Below the pieces are notes generated by a model, which was not told the DNA's origin, did not search any database, and saw only the letters and a program-made list of their open reading frames with translations. The position numbers and the translations under genes are program-made. This document shows positions 52,516 to 61,414 of a stretch of 64,000 nucleotides of DNA, piece by piece; the stretch's first letter is position 1, and each line of letters begins with the position of its first letter. Source of the stretch: an uncultured Pseudomonadales bacterium (lineage in GTDB: Bacteria; Pseudomonadota; Gammaproteobacteria; Pseudomonadales; Porticoccaceae); contig CALSSA010000011.1 in the NCBI GenBank assembly GCA_943788875.1, positions 1-64,000 on the forward strand, written 5' to 3'.

Positions 52516-53625
52516 ATGCCGACTCCCAAACTTCGTTATCAAAAAGACCTTAGCCGTGAAGGCTTTGTTGCCGATCCTGCTCAGCAGCAGGCAGTCGAGT
52601 ATCTAGAGGATTTGTATCAGCGCCTGTGTGCGCTGCACTGCCGCCCGGCCGCAGGAATACTGGGTGGTCTGCTGCAAAAATTTTCCAAAAAATCCATGCT
52701 GCCAGAAAAAGGTCTGTATTTTTGGGGTGGTGTGGGTCGTGGCAAAACCTATCTGATGGATAACTTTTACGAGAGTCTACCCTTTGAGCATAAAATGCGT
52801 GTGCACTTTCATCGTTTTATGCGCCGCGTCCATGAGGATTTAAAGCTCTATGCGGGGCAGTCCGATCCATTGCGCCAGGTGGCGGACAAAATTGCCAATG
52901 AAACCTGTATTATTTGCTTTGATGAATTCTTTGTCAGTGATATCACCGACGCCATGATTCTCGGGTTATTGCTCGAGGAGTTGTTTGCTCGGGGTGTGTG
53001 TCTGGTTGCTACCTCTAATATCGTTCCTGATGGCCTCTATGCGAATGGCTTGCAGCGGCAGCGATTTTTGCCGGCTATAGCGCTGCTTAATCAGCACTGT
53101 CAGGTGGTTAATGTAGATGGTGGTATAGATCATCGTCTGCGAGCTCTGGAAAAGGCTGAGTTGTACCACTGCCCATTAGATGAGCAGGCAGATGCCGCAG
53201 TGCAGGCAACTTTTGACAGCCTGGTGCCGGTGGAGGGTGAGATCAAGACCGCTGTTGATCTGGAAGTCGAGGGTCGGCCTATACCTGTGTTGATGTTGGC
53301 AGAGGATATAGTGTGGTTCGACTTTGCGGCTATTTGCGAGGGGCCCCGCAGCCAAAACGACTATATTGATATCGCCATGGAGTTCCATGCTGTGATGATT
53401 AGTAATATTCCTGCTCTGGGCCCAACCAATGAAGATGCCGCCCGACGTTTTATTAATCTGGTCGATGAATTTTATGATCGCAGCGTAAAGTTGGCCTTGT
53501 CTGCCGCTCAACCCCTGCATTTACTCTATTCTGATGGACGTTTGCAGTTTGAATTCCAGCGTACCCAGAGTCGTTTATTGGAGATGCAGAGCCGTGAATA
53601 TCTGGCTCGCCCGCACCGCCCTTAA
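52516..53625 (+). CDS. zapE: Cell division protein ZapE (AFG1-like ATPase)
   Basis: AFG1-family ATPase affecting Z-ring stability under stress. The 369-aa protein has Walker A in GLYFWGGVGRGKTYLMDNF, the HFHRFMRRVHEDL segment, Walker B-type ICFDEFFVSDITDAMIL and ATSNIVPDGLYANGLQRQRF. zapG lies divergently upstream and rplM-rpsI follow, the E. coli neighbourhood. Confidence 0.95.
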   Translation: MPTPKLRYQKDLSREGFVADPAQQQAVEYLEDLYQRLCALHCRPAAGILGGLLQKFSKKSMLPEKGLYFWGGVGRGKTYLMDNFYESLPFEHKMRVHFHRFMRRVHEDLKLYAGQSDPLRQVADKIANETCIICFDEFFVSDITDAMILGLLLEELFARGVCLVATSNIVPDGLYANGLQRQRFLPAIALLNQHCQVVNVDGGIDHRLRALEKAELYHCPLDEQADAAVQATFDSLVPVEGEIKTAVDLEVEGRPIPVLMLAEDIVWFDFAAICEGPRSQNDYIDIAMEFHAVMISNIPALGPTNEDAARRFINLVDEFYDRSVKLALSAAQPLHLLYSDGRLQFEFQRTQSRLLEMQSREYLARPHRP

Positions 53626-53665
53626 AAAACCATACAAAAAAGTTAGTTTTTGCTACAAGAAGCCC

Positions 53666-53694
53666 TTGTAATAGGCCACAGGGGTCATTACAAT
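53666..53694 (+). promoter_or_regulatory. rplM-rpsI promoter
   Basis: TTGTAA (53666-53671), a 17-nt spacer and TACAAT (53689-53694), followed by a C-rich discriminator. Predicted start near 53701, giving a short leader of about 37 nt before rplM. Confidence 0.6.
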
Positions 53695-53737
53695 TCGCAC
53701 CCTTTTTTGGGATCCCCCAAAAGCCAGGCAGGATAAG

Positions 53738-54166
53738 ATGAAAACATATAGCGCAAAAGCAGAATCAGTAGAACGCGACTGGTACATCGTGGACGCAGAG
53801 GGAAAAACCCTCGGCCGTCTGGCGACCGAAGTTGCGTCACGTTTACGTGGCAAGCACAAGCCAGAGTTCACTCCTCACGTTGATACCGGTGATTATATCG
53901 TTGTCGTCAACGCTGAGAAGGTTACCGTTACTGGTAACAAGGCGAAAGGCAAAATTTATTATTCTCACACCGGTTACCCGGGTGGAATCAAAGACATTAC
54001 TTTTGAAAAGTTGATTGATAAAGCGCCCGAGCGTGTTATCCAGTCAGCTGTTAAAGGAATGTTGCCGCGCGGCCCACTAGGCCGAGAAATGTTTAGAAAG
54101 CTGAAGGTTTATGCTGGTGTGAGTCATCCTCACGCCGCGCAGCAGCCTCAGACATTAGAACTGTAA
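53738..54166 (+). CDS. rplM: 50S ribosomal protein L13
   Basis: Early-assembly large-subunit protein. The 142-aa length equals E. coli L13. It contains [58 protein letters not shown] and [20 protein letters not shown]. Followed by rpsI 12 nt downstream. Confidence 0.98.
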   Translation: MKTYSAKAESVERDWYIVDAEGKTLGRLATEVASRLRGKHKPEFTPHVDTGDYIVVVNAEKVTVTGNKAKGKIYYSHTGYPGGIKDITFEKLIDKAPERVIQSAVKGMLPRGPLGREMFRKLKVYAGVSHPHAAQQPQTLEL

Positions 54167-54178
54167 CGGAAAGCGACC

Positions 54179-54571
54179 ATGGCAGATACTCAATTTTATG
54201 GCACTGGACGTCGCAAGACTTCAGCAGCCCGTGTTTTCATGAAATCTGGAAACGGCAATATCACTATTAACGATCGCGCTATCGACGTTTACTTCGGACG
54301 TGAAGTAGCTCGTATGATTGTTCGTCAACCTTTCGAGATCGTCGATATGGTTGAGAAGTTTGATCTTCACATTACTGTCGCTGGCGGCGGTAACTTCGGA
54401 CAGGCTGGTGCCATCCGTCACGGGATTGCCCGTGCGCTGGTTCAGTATGACGAAAATCTGCGTCCTTCACTGCGCAAAGCGGGTTTCCTTACTCGTGACG
54501 CACGTCAGGTTGAGCGTAAGAAAGTGGGTCTGCATAAAGCGCGTAAGCGTCCGCAGTTCTCCAAGCGTTAA
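54179..54571 (+). CDS. rpsI: 30S ribosomal protein S9
   Basis: Small-subunit protein whose C-terminal tail reaches the P site. The 130-aa protein shows [40 protein letters not shown] and the basic tail ending [11 protein letters not shown]. Second gene of the rplM-rpsI operon, ended by a strong terminator. Confidence 0.98.
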   Translation: MADTQFYGTGRRKTSAARVFMKSGNGNITINDRAIDVYFGREVARMIVRQPFEIVDMVEKFDLHITVAGGGNFGQAGAIRHGIARALVQYDENLRPSLRKAGFLTRDARQVERKKVGLHKARKRPQFSKR

Positions 54572-54585
54572 TCGCTGCTGTTTTA

Positions 54586-54618
54586 AAAGAGCCCGACCCA
54601 TTGGTCGGGCTTTTTTTT
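54586..54618 (+). terminator. Strong intrinsic terminator after rpsI
   Basis: GCCCGACC and GGTCGGGC form an 8-bp GC-rich stem around CATT, followed by eight T residues. It lies 15 nt after the rpsI stop. Confidence 0.95.
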
Positions 54619-54663
54619 GCCTATAAAAATCAAATACTTAACCTGTTCTATAGCAACTTAATA

Positions 54664-54692
54664 TTGCGTAAAAAGTCGCTATCCGTTACTAT
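54664..54692 (+). promoter_or_regulatory. Putative petABC promoter
   Basis: TTGCGT (54664-54669), a 17-nt spacer and TACTAT (54687-54692) lie in the 146-nt gap between the rpsI terminator and petA. Similarity to consensus is modest. petA itself is preceded by AGAGGGAG. Confidence 0.4.
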
Positions 54693-54764
54693 GCAGCGCC
54701 TTTTTTATTTGCATGCGGGTCCGCGTGTTTTAAATCCAAATTTTGTGTTTAGAGGGAGAGCGTC

Positions 54765-55370
54765 ATGATCAATGACGGTGTCAACCAAAGCCGCCGAAAA
54801 TTCCTGTTAGGTGCTACTTCGGTAGTCGGTGGTGCAGGTGTAGTTGGTGCAGCAATACCATTTGTCTCGTCCTGGCAGCCCAGCGCTAAAGCTAAAGCGG
54901 CTGGAGCCCCAGTTAAAGTTAATATTTCCAAATTGGAATCCGGTGGTCGCCTGGTTGTGGAATGGCGCGGTAAGCCAGTCTACATCGTGCGTCGTACCGA
55001 AGAGTCTCTGGCTGCGATCAATGCCATCGACTCAAGTATTCTCCGAGATGCGGACTCTGAAGCCGCTTCCCAGCCAGACTATGTAGCTGGATCAGCTCGT
55101 ACCTTGGCTGGCAAAGAAGAGTATTTGATTTTGGTAGGCCTCTGTACTCACCTTGGCTGTGCTCCTATGTACCGTCCGGATGTGGGCGCTCAGGATCTGG
55201 GTGGTGAATCTTGGTTGGGCGGTTTCTTCTGCCCCTGTCATGGTTCCAAGTTTGATCTTTCCGGTCGTGTATTTGCCGGTGTTCCTGCGCCGACTAACCT
55301 CGAAGTACCGCCTCATTCTTATGAGTCGGATGATGTTGTGATTATTGGTATAGATTCGGAGGTTGCGTAA
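54765..55370 (+). CDS. petA: Ubiquinol-cytochrome c reductase, Rieske iron-sulfur subunit
   Basis: Rieske subunit of the cytochrome bc1 complex. The 201-aa protein has a Tat-type signal/anchor (QSRRKFLLGATSVVGGAGVV), and the cluster-binding motifs CTHLGC and CPCHGSKFD with both disulfide cysteines. It overlaps the cytochrome b/c1 gene by one base (TAATG), so the complex is made from one transcript. Confidence 0.97.
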   Translation: MINDGVNQSRRKFLLGATSVVGGAGVVGAAIPFVSSWQPSAKAKAAGAPVKVNISKLESGGRLVVEWRGKPVYIVRRTEESLAAINAIDSSILRDADSEAASQPDYVAGSARTLAGKEEYLILVGLCTHLGCAPMYRPDVGAQDLGGESWLGGFFCPCHGSKFDLSGRVFAGVPAPTNLEVPPHSYESDDVVIIGIDSEVA

Positions 55371-57406
55371 TGAGCAATGAAACAGGCTTTGCCGCATGGC
55401 TGGATTCACGTATGCCGACACTCAAGCGCGAGTGGAATCGACATATGGCCGAGTACTATGCCCCTAAAAACTTTAACTTCTGGTACTACTTTGGTGTTCT
55501 GTCCATGGTGGTTCTGGTTATTCAGCTGATCACTGGTATCTGGTTGTTGATGAGCTATCAGGGTTCTGCCGAACAGGCTTTTGCCTCGGTTGAGTACATC
55601 ATGCGTGATGTCGAGCTCGGCTGGATTATTCGCTATGCCCACAGTACAGGTGCGTCAGCGTTCTTTATCGTGGTCTATATGCATATGTTCCGCGGCTTGA
55701 TGTACGGCTCTTATAAGGCGCCTCGCGAGCTGGTGTGGATATTTGGTATGACTATCTACCTCGCTCTGATGGCAGAAGCATTCCTTGGCTATGTATTGCC
55801 CTGGGGCCAAATGTCCTACTGGGGTGCTCAGGTGATTATCAGCCTGTTCGGTGCTATTCCAGTGGTGGGTGAAGATATTGTTCAGTGGATCCGTGGTGAC
55901 TATCTGATTTCAGGTATTACATTGAATCGCTTTATGTCACTGCATGCTGTGGCTCTGCCGATTATCCTAATCGCACTGGTGGTTATGCACATCATTGCAC
56001 TGCACGATGTGGGTTCAAATAACCCAGACGGCGTCAGTATCAAAAATCACAAAGACAAGAATGGCAATCCGATTGACGGTATCCCGTTCTACCCCTACTT
56101 TGTTATTCATGATCTAGTGCCTATCGTAGTTTTCCTGATCGTGTTCTGTTCCATATTGTTCTTTATGCCAGAGATGGGCGGTTACTTCCTTGAGTTTGCC
56201 AACTTTGAAATTGCTAATTCATTGAAAACCCCAGAGCATATCGCACCAGTTTGGTACTTCACGCCTTATTACTCCATGCTGCGTGCGGTTCCCGATAAGC
56301 TCGGTGGCTTTATAATCATGGGTGCTGCTATTGCGATTCTGTTCGTGCTGCCATGGCTAGACAGAAGCCCGGTGCGTTCGATTCGCTATAAAGGCAACTT
56401 TAGCCGTGCTGCACTGCTGATGTTAGTCGCCGTGTTTATTATTCTCGGCTATCTCGGTGTTAAGGCACCCACGGAAGCGCGCACAATTCTGGCGCAGATC
56501 TGTACAGTGTTGTACTTTGCCTACTTTATAGGCATCTACTTCTGGACCAGAATAGAAACGACTAAGCCTGAGCCCGAGCGCATCACTATGGATGGCGGTA
56601 TTGGCTTTATTAGGAGCATGGGTGCTGTGCTGATTGTGGCACTAATGGTGATTGTGCCAATTAAGGCAGTGGGTGCAGAATCGGCCTATGCCTGCGGTAC
56701 TATTGACTGTGACTCCTTTGAATCGGAGCTGACAAATGATGCCTCATTGCAAAATGGTGCCATGTTGGCAGTTAACTACTGCATGGGCTGCCATTCATTT
56801 AAATACTCGCGCTGGGAGCGAGTGGCGACTGATATAGGTATCCCCAATCAACTGATGCTGGACAATATGGTATTCACTGGCCAGAAGATTGGTGAGCTGA
56901 TGGATATTGCTATGCCTGCCGACGAAGCAAAGGATTGGTTTGGAGCTACTCCTCCAGACCTGACTCTGGTCGCTCGTGCACGCAAGCCAGAATGGGTTTA
57001 TACCTACCTGCGCAACTTCTATGCTGATCCCAGCCGTCCGCTAGGTGTGAACAATAAGGTTTACAAAGATGTGGGCATGCCCCATGCACTGTTAGACCTG
57101 CAGGGTTTGGCGGAATGTGCGCCTGGATCAGTGCTGGCAGCCAACGGTGGCATTAAGCGCGATCTTATGACCGGCGAAGATATTCTGGACAACCCCTGTG
57201 GTAACTACAATATTACTAAAACCGGCACCATGACTGCTGAAGAATTTGATGTCGCAGTCTATGATTTGGTTAACTTCTTAACCTATATAGCCGAGCCCAT
57301 GGCCGAGCAGCGCAAGCATATCGGCAAGCTGGTTATTTTGTTTCTGCTACTATTACTGGTACCAACGGTGCTGTTGAATCGCGAGTACTGGAAGGGCATA
57401 CACTAA
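55370..57406 (+). CDS. petBC: Fused cytochrome b-cytochrome c1 of the bc1 complex
   Basis: One 678-aa ORF encodes both cytochrome b and c1. Residues 1 to about 410 are cytochrome b, with haem-His regions [20 protein letters not shown] and [38 protein letters not shown] and the PEWY-like [16 protein letters not shown] membrane segment with a signal-peptidase-like site (IKAVGA-ESA, near residue 435) leads into cytochrome c1, with haem motif CMGCH at about 471-475, Met-ligand region toward the C-terminus and a final anchor ([17 protein letters not shown]). This resembles the Bradyrhizobium fbcH fusion, which is cleaved after synthesis. Most gammaproteobacteria have separate petB and petC. Confidence 0.93.
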   Translation: MSNETGFAAWLDSRMPTLKREWNRHMAEYYAPKNFNFWYYFGVLSMVVLVIQLITGIWLLMSYQGSAEQAFASVEYIMRDVELGWIIRYAHSTGASAFFIVVYMHMFRGLMYGSYKAPRELVWIFGMTIYLALMAEAFLGYVLPWGQMSYWGAQVIISLFGAIPVVGEDIVQWIRGDYLISGITLNRFMSLHAVALPIILIALVVMHIIALHDVGSNNPDGVSIKNHKDKNGNPIDGIPFYPYFVIHDLVPIVVFLIVFCSILFFMPEMGGYFLEFANFEIANSLKTPEHIAPVWYFTPYYSMLRAVPDKLGGFIIMGAAIAILFVLPWLDRSPVRSIRYKGNFSRAALLMLVAVFIILGYLGVKAPTEARTILAQICTVLYFAYFIGIYFWTRIETTKPEPERITMDGGIGFIRSMGAVLIVALMVIVPIKAVGAESAYACGTIDCDSFESELTNDASLQNGAMLAVNYCMGCHSFKYSRWERVATDIGIPNQLMLDNMVFTGQKIGELMDIAMPADEAKDWFGATPPDLTLVARARKPEWVYTYLRNFYADPSRPLGVNNKVYKDVGMPHALLDLQGLAECAPGSVLAANGGIKRDLMTGEDILDNPCGNYNITKTGTMTAEEFDVAVYDLVNFLTYIAEPMAEQRKHIGKLVILFLLLLLVPTVLLNREYWKGIH

Positions 57407-57480
57407 GCTTTTACTATTGTGTGACCAATTTGGGGCAGACATTTTCTGTCCCTATAACTAATAAAAATTGTGAGGTTGTT

Positions 57481-58101
57481 GTGCGACGATCATCGATGAC
57501 GTTATTTTCTGATCCTACATGCCAGTACAGTCACCGAGTGCGTATTGTACTTGCTGAAAAGGGCGTTACCGTTGATATTGAAGATATCGAAGCCAACGCG
57601 GTTACTGAAGAAATTCTTGAAGCCAATCCTTACGGAACATTGCCTACATTGGTAGATCGCGATCTTGCGCTCTATGAGTCAAAGGTAGTAATGGAATATC
57701 TTGATGAGCGTTTCCCTCATCCACCACTCTTGCCTGTCTATCCTGTAGCCAGAGCTCAGAGTCGCTTGTGGATTTACCGCATTGAGCGCGACTGGTGCAA
57801 GCTGATCGACACTATCGTAGCCAGTCCCGATACCAAAAAAGCCGAGGCCGCGCGCAAAGAATTCCACGAATCACTGGTCACTATCTCCAGCATCTTTACT
57901 GAAATGCCATATTTTATGAGCGAAGAATTCACCTTGGTTGACTGCTGTCTGGCGCCAATGTTGTGGCGGTTACCTCAGCTGGGTATCAAGCTGCCAAACA
58001 ACCGTCAGGTCAAGCCGCTGTTGGAATATATGGACCGTCTATTTGAGCGTCCATCATTCCAAGAGAGTCTGACCGATCTTGAACGCGAAATTCGCGCCTA
58101 G
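57481..58101 (+). CDS. sspA: Stringent starvation protein A
   Basis: RNA polymerase-associated GST-fold protein. With GTG 57481 as the start (GAGG 5 nt upstream) the product is 206 aa, close to P. aeruginosa SspA. It contains [54 protein letters not shown] and [19 protein letters not shown] longer frame from 57421 has no support. Position after petABC is conserved. Confidence 0.95.
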   Translation: MRRSSMTLFSDPTCQYSHRVRIVLAEKGVTVDIEDIEANAVTEEILEANPYGTLPTLVDRDLALYESKVVMEYLDERFPHPPLLPVYPVARAQSRLWIYRIERDWCKLIDTIVASPDTKKAEAARKEFHESLVTISSIFTEMPYFMSEEFTLVDCCLAPMLWRLPQLGIKLPNNRQVKPLLEYMDRLFERPSFQESLTDLEREIRA

Positions 58102-58110
58102 TTGGCTGAT

Positions 58111-58557
58111 ATGAAGATGAGGTCTAATCGACCCTACCTGCTCAGAGCATTCTTTGACTGGATAGTGGATAACGATTGCACGCCTTATATCGTGGTAAAC
58201 GCTCATTATCCTGGGGTAGAAGTGCCTCAGGATTTTGTCACCGATGGTCAGATTGTGCTCAATATTGCGCCCCGTGCGGTCAGCAGTTTTGAAATGAACA
58301 ACGACTACCTGCAACTCTCTACACGTTTTAGCGGCATGCCCATTGATATCCACCTTCCGGTGGGCGCAGTGATGGGCATCTATACCCAGGAAAATGGTCA
58401 GGGCATGGTATTTGAACCAGAAGACCCGGAAGAGACCCCTCCAGAGCCTCCCAAGGGCCCGAAAATGGTATTGACCGATGCCGAAAAGTCAGCCAAAAAA
58501 CAGCCAAAAAAACCACCGTCTGGCAAAGCAAAACCGTCCCTACGAGTGGTTAAATAA
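58111..58557 (+). CDS. sspB: ClpXP protease specificity-enhancing factor SspB
   Basis: Adaptor that delivers ssrA-tagged proteins to ClpXP. The product from ATG 58111 is 148 aa: NRPYLLRAFFDWIVDNDCTP, YIVVNAHYPGVEVP, DGQIVLNIAPRAVSSF, DIHLPVGAVMGIYTQENGQG with MVF, then a flexible Pro/Lys-rich tail ending SLRVVK, the ClpX-binding module. An in-frame TTG at 58102 directly after the sspA stop is an alternative start. Confidence 0.95.
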   Translation: MKMRSNRPYLLRAFFDWIVDNDCTPYIVVNAHYPGVEVPQDFVTDGQIVLNIAPRAVSSFEMNNDYLQLSTRFSGMPIDIHLPVGAVMGIYTQENGQGMVFEPEDPEETPPEPPKGPKMVLTDAEKSAKKQPKKPPSGKAKPSLRVVK

Positions 58558-58590
58558 CTTTTTATTAATCATTGTAATGAGGATCCTTCG

Positions 58591-59769
58591 ATGTCTCGAC
58601 CTATAGCCATTCTCTCCGCTGCACGCACTCCAATGGGAGGCATGATGGGCAGCCTTTCCTCAGTCTCACCTCCTCAGCTTGGTGCTGTTGCAATCAGTGC
58701 TGCCATAGAGCGCTCAGGCCTTGATCAGGCCCAATTCGACGAGGTTATTATGGGTTCGGTGCTGACTGCTGCTGTTGGCCAGGCGCCAGCGCGACAGGCC
58801 GCACTGGGCGCAGGCATGGATAAATCTACAACCTGCACCACGGTCAATAAAGTCTGTGGCTCGGCAATGATGTCGGTCATGATGGCTGGCAATGCATTGC
58901 GTGCTGGTCAGTCAAAGGCTGTGGTTGCCGGAGGTATGGAAAGTATGAGTCGTGCTCCTTACCTAATCCCTCAGGGTCGTCAGGGCTACCGCTTCGGCAG
59001 TGCCGAGATGCTTGACCATATGCAGTATGACGGTCTGCAGGATGCCTATCAGGGGGTGGCTATGGGTAACTTTGCTGAAAGTTGTGCCAACAAATATAAC
59101 TTTAGCCGCGAAGACCAGGATGCCTATGCCATAGAATCATTGCGCCGGGCTAATGCAGCCATTGATCAGGGACTATTTGAAACTGAGATCGCCCCTGTCA
59201 GCATTGCTTCGCGCAAGGGCGAAACAGTGGTCAACGTCGATGAGCAGCCGGGCAATGCACGCCCGGACAAGATTCCCCAGCTGCGTCCAGCCTTCGCTAA
59301 AGACGGCACAGTGACAGCAGCTAATGCCAGCTCTATCTCCGATGGCGCAGCAGCGCTGACCCTGATGATGGCAGATGAAGCCGAAGCTCAGGGCCTCAAG
59401 CCGATTGCGCTGATTCATGGTTACGACCAGACTGCTCATGAGCCGGAATGGTTTACCACTGCCCCTGTCAGCGCAATCAATAAGACATTGGCCAGAGTTG
59501 GTTGGTCCGTGGATGATGTTGATCTGTGGGAAGTGAATGAGGCTTTTGCTGTCGTGGCCATGGCTGCGCTGCATGAGATTGGCATGCCCCATGACAGGCT
59601 CAATGTAAATGGTGGTGCCTGCGCTCTGGGTCATCCCATAGGTGCCAGTGGTGCAAGAATTATTGTTACTTTGATCCATGCGCTGCAACAGCGCGGTGGC
59701 AAAAAAGGCATTGCCAGCCTGTGTATTGGTGGTGGTGAGGCCACGGCCATGGCTATTGAGTTGGTTTAG
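58591..59769 (+). CDS. Acetyl-CoA C-acetyltransferase (thiolase)
   Basis: Biosynthetic-type thiolase condensing or splitting acetoacetyl-CoA, 392 aa. Catalytic residues: nucleophilic Cys in NKVCGSAMMSVMM (near residue 88), His in GGACALGHPIGASGARI, and Cys in SLCIGGGEATAMAIE. No phaB, phaC or beta-oxidation partner is adjacent, so its pathway (acetoacetate use, PHB or fatty acid catabolism) cannot be fixed. Confidence 0.94.
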   Translation: MSRPIAILSAARTPMGGMMGSLSSVSPPQLGAVAISAAIERSGLDQAQFDEVIMGSVLTAAVGQAPARQAALGAGMDKSTTCTTVNKVCGSAMMSVMMAGNALRAGQSKAVVAGGMESMSRAPYLIPQGRQGYRFGSAEMLDHMQYDGLQDAYQGVAMGNFAESCANKYNFSREDQDAYAIESLRRANAAIDQGLFETEIAPVSIASRKGETVVNVDEQPGNARPDKIPQLRPAFAKDGTVTAANASSISDGAAALTLMMADEAEAQGLKPIALIHGYDQTAHEPEWFTTAPVSAINKTLARVGWSVDDVDLWEVNEAFAVVAMAALHEIGMPHDRLNVNGGACALGHPIGASGARIIVTLIHALQQRGGKKGIASLCIGGGEATAMAIELV

Positions 59770-59790
59770 ATAAAGGCCCGTTCAGGCAAT

Positions 59791-59821
59791 AAAAAAGCCC
59801 TGTCATGAACAGGGCTTTTTT
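59791..59821. terminator. Bidirectional intrinsic terminator between thiolase and dolP
   Basis: AAAAAAGCCCTGT and ACAGGGCTTTTTT are inverted around TCATGA, giving an A-tract, a GC stem and a T-tract on both strands. It lies between convergent genes. Confidence 0.95.
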
Positions 59822-59844
59822 ATGTTCGACGACTTTATACTGCT

Positions 59845-60411
59845 TTAGTCGATATATTCAAATACCTTAACCACTTTGCGCACACCGCTGCTGGCACTGG
59901 CGATATCTGAGGCCAGATCGCTGCTGGCGCGGTCAATAGTGCCCATCAGATAGACCACGCTGTCCTCAGTGATAACGTCAATATTTATAGCTTTAACCTG
60001 CTCGTCAAAAGCCAGCTTGGTTTTGATTTTGGCAGTGAGCATAGAATCATTGGTACGAGAAACAATGGAGGTCTTTCCGCGCACTTGCAGTTCATTGTGC
60101 ACCTGGCGTACGTCAGTAAAATCTCTTGCGGTGTCGCCCGCCAGTACTTTCATTTCCCTGCTCGGTACTTCCCCGGTCAACAGAACCACTGCCTTGGCTA
60201 CACTGACATTAATGTGTGAAGCATCGAGGTCTGGATGGGCCTTTTTGATATTAACATCAATAAAGGTAGCCATTTTTCTATCATTGTAATAGGTGCCTGC
60301 ACTGGTGCCAGCTGGATCTGTTTGTATGGGTTCACTGGTTACAGTATTCACCACTGTGGTACAGCCTGTGAGCAATAAAATCCCTGTTAAAAACAATATT
60401 ACCTGTCGCAT
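59845..60411 (-). CDS. dolP: BON-domain outer-membrane lipoprotein DolP
   Basis: Dual-BON lipoprotein that binds anionic phospholipids and supports outer-membrane integrity (E. coli DolP/YraP). The 188-aa precursor has lipobox LLTGC, a first BON domain (INVSVAKAVVLLTGEVPSRE) and a second (IDVITEDSVVYLMGTIDRAS), ending VRKVVKVFEYID. It starts directly after the diaA stop, in the conserved lpoA-yraN-diaA-dolP order. Confidence 0.95.
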   Translation of the reverse strand: MRQVILFLTGILLLTGCTTVVNTVTSEPIQTDPAGTSAGTYYNDRKMATFIDVNIKKAHPDLDASHINVSVAKAVVLLTGEVPSREMKVLAGDTARDFTDVRQVHNELQVRGKTSIVSRTNDSMLTAKIKTKLAFDEQVKAINIDVITEDSVVYLMGTIDRASSDLASDIASASSGVRKVVKVFEYID

Positions 60412-60975
60412 TTATTCTCCTCCAAAAATTCTGTGGTCGACCAGTGCGCAGAGGCACTGAGTAATTTGAAACTGTGCTGCGCTAGTCAGTTGCCCTGAAA
60501 ACTCTGCGGTACTGATTTCGATATCATTGTAGCCCACTGAGGCAGATAGTAAATCGTCGTTGTTGGCAGAGAGTAAAATAACGCTCATGCCCTTATCAAT
60601 GGCTGCTTCAACTGTGCTGATCAGAGCGAGGCTGTTATCTCCAGCGCTGATAATCAGGATGATATCGCCGCTCTGAGCTTGAGTTTGCAAGCAATGGGCG
60701 TAGCGTTCAGCGCCAAAGCTATTATCCACCAGTCGATTGATATTCAATGCTGGGAATCCCGGGCGTTCAATTTCAAAGCCCTGGGTCAAATAATCGGTAA
60801 ACAGCTGCGCCAGCAGAACAGCTGATTTGTCGCCGCAGCTAAAAACACTGTTACCTGCAAGCAATGAGGCACTTATTTTTTCTGCCGCTGCGGCCATGGG
60901 TTCGGCAAAACGATCGCCCACCACCATAGTGGTTTCGATAAGCTGCTGAAAATGGTTAAAAATCTTTTGGTCCAT
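60412..60975 (-). CDS. diaA: DnaA initiator-associating protein DiaA (SIS domain)
   Basis: SIS-domain protein that promotes DnaA assembly at oriC in E. coli and resembles GmhA. The 187-aa sequence has FSCGDKSAVLLAQLFTDYLT, GDIILIISAGDNSLALISTV and a C-terminal helix ending VDHRIFGGE. The usual SGN-type motif reads CGDKS, and SAGDNS replaces the more common TSGNS, so phosphosugar binding may be lost. The assignment depends strongly on gene order. Confidence 0.9.
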   Translation of the reverse strand: MDQKIFNHFQQLIETTMVVGDRFAEPMAAAAEKISASLLAGNSVFSCGDKSAVLLAQLFTDYLTQGFEIERPGFPALNINRLVDNSFGAERYAHCLQTQAQSGDIILIISAGDNSLALISTVEAAIDKGMSVILLSANNDDLLSASVGYNDIEISTAEFSGQLTSAAQFQITQCLCALVDHRIFGGE

Positions 60976-61003
60976 AATGACTCAGTCTACTTCTAATGCG
61001 ACT

Positions 61004-61405
61004 CTAGGTTAAAATATTTTGCAGCCAGTTGATAGCAAAGTTACCGGGCTGACTGTTGTCAGGGCTTATAGCCACAGCATCAAACCTTGCCGGAGTATTT
61101 TCTCCCTGCACTGAACGCTGTAAATAAGCCAAAGCAGCGGCATTGAGTCGTCGGCATTTGCTCGGACTAATGGATTCCTCTGCACTGCCATAGCGGCTGG
61201 AACGGCGGAACCTCACTTCGACAAAAACAACACAGGATTTATCCTGCATTATCAGATCAATTTCACCTCGTTTAGTGCAAAAATTCCGTTTTAGCAACCT
61301 CAGACCCTGATCTTGCAGGTGTTTGCAGGCTAAATCTTCTGCTTCTGGCCCTGTTAGTGCTAAGCCATTGCTTCCATGTTTAGTTCTATCCCTGAACCAT
61401 GCCAT
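61004..61405 (-). CDS. yraN: YraN (UPF0102) endonuclease-like protein
   Basis: Small nuclease-fold protein of unknown role, 133 aa. Motifs: GPEAEDLACKHLQDQGLRLL, KRNFCTKRGEIDLIMQD and VVFVEVRFRRSSRYGSAEES, with the Asp and Glu-x-Arg of a Holliday-resolvase-like fold. It lies between lpoA and diaA. Confidence 0.95.
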   Translation of the reverse strand: MAWFRDRTKHGSNGLALTGPEAEDLACKHLQDQGLRLLKRNFCTKRGEIDLIMQDKSCVVFVEVRFRRSSRYGSAEESISPSKCRRLNAAALAYLQRSVQGENTPARFDAVAISPDNSQPGNFAINWLQNILT

Positions 61406-61414
61406 TGCTTGCCT

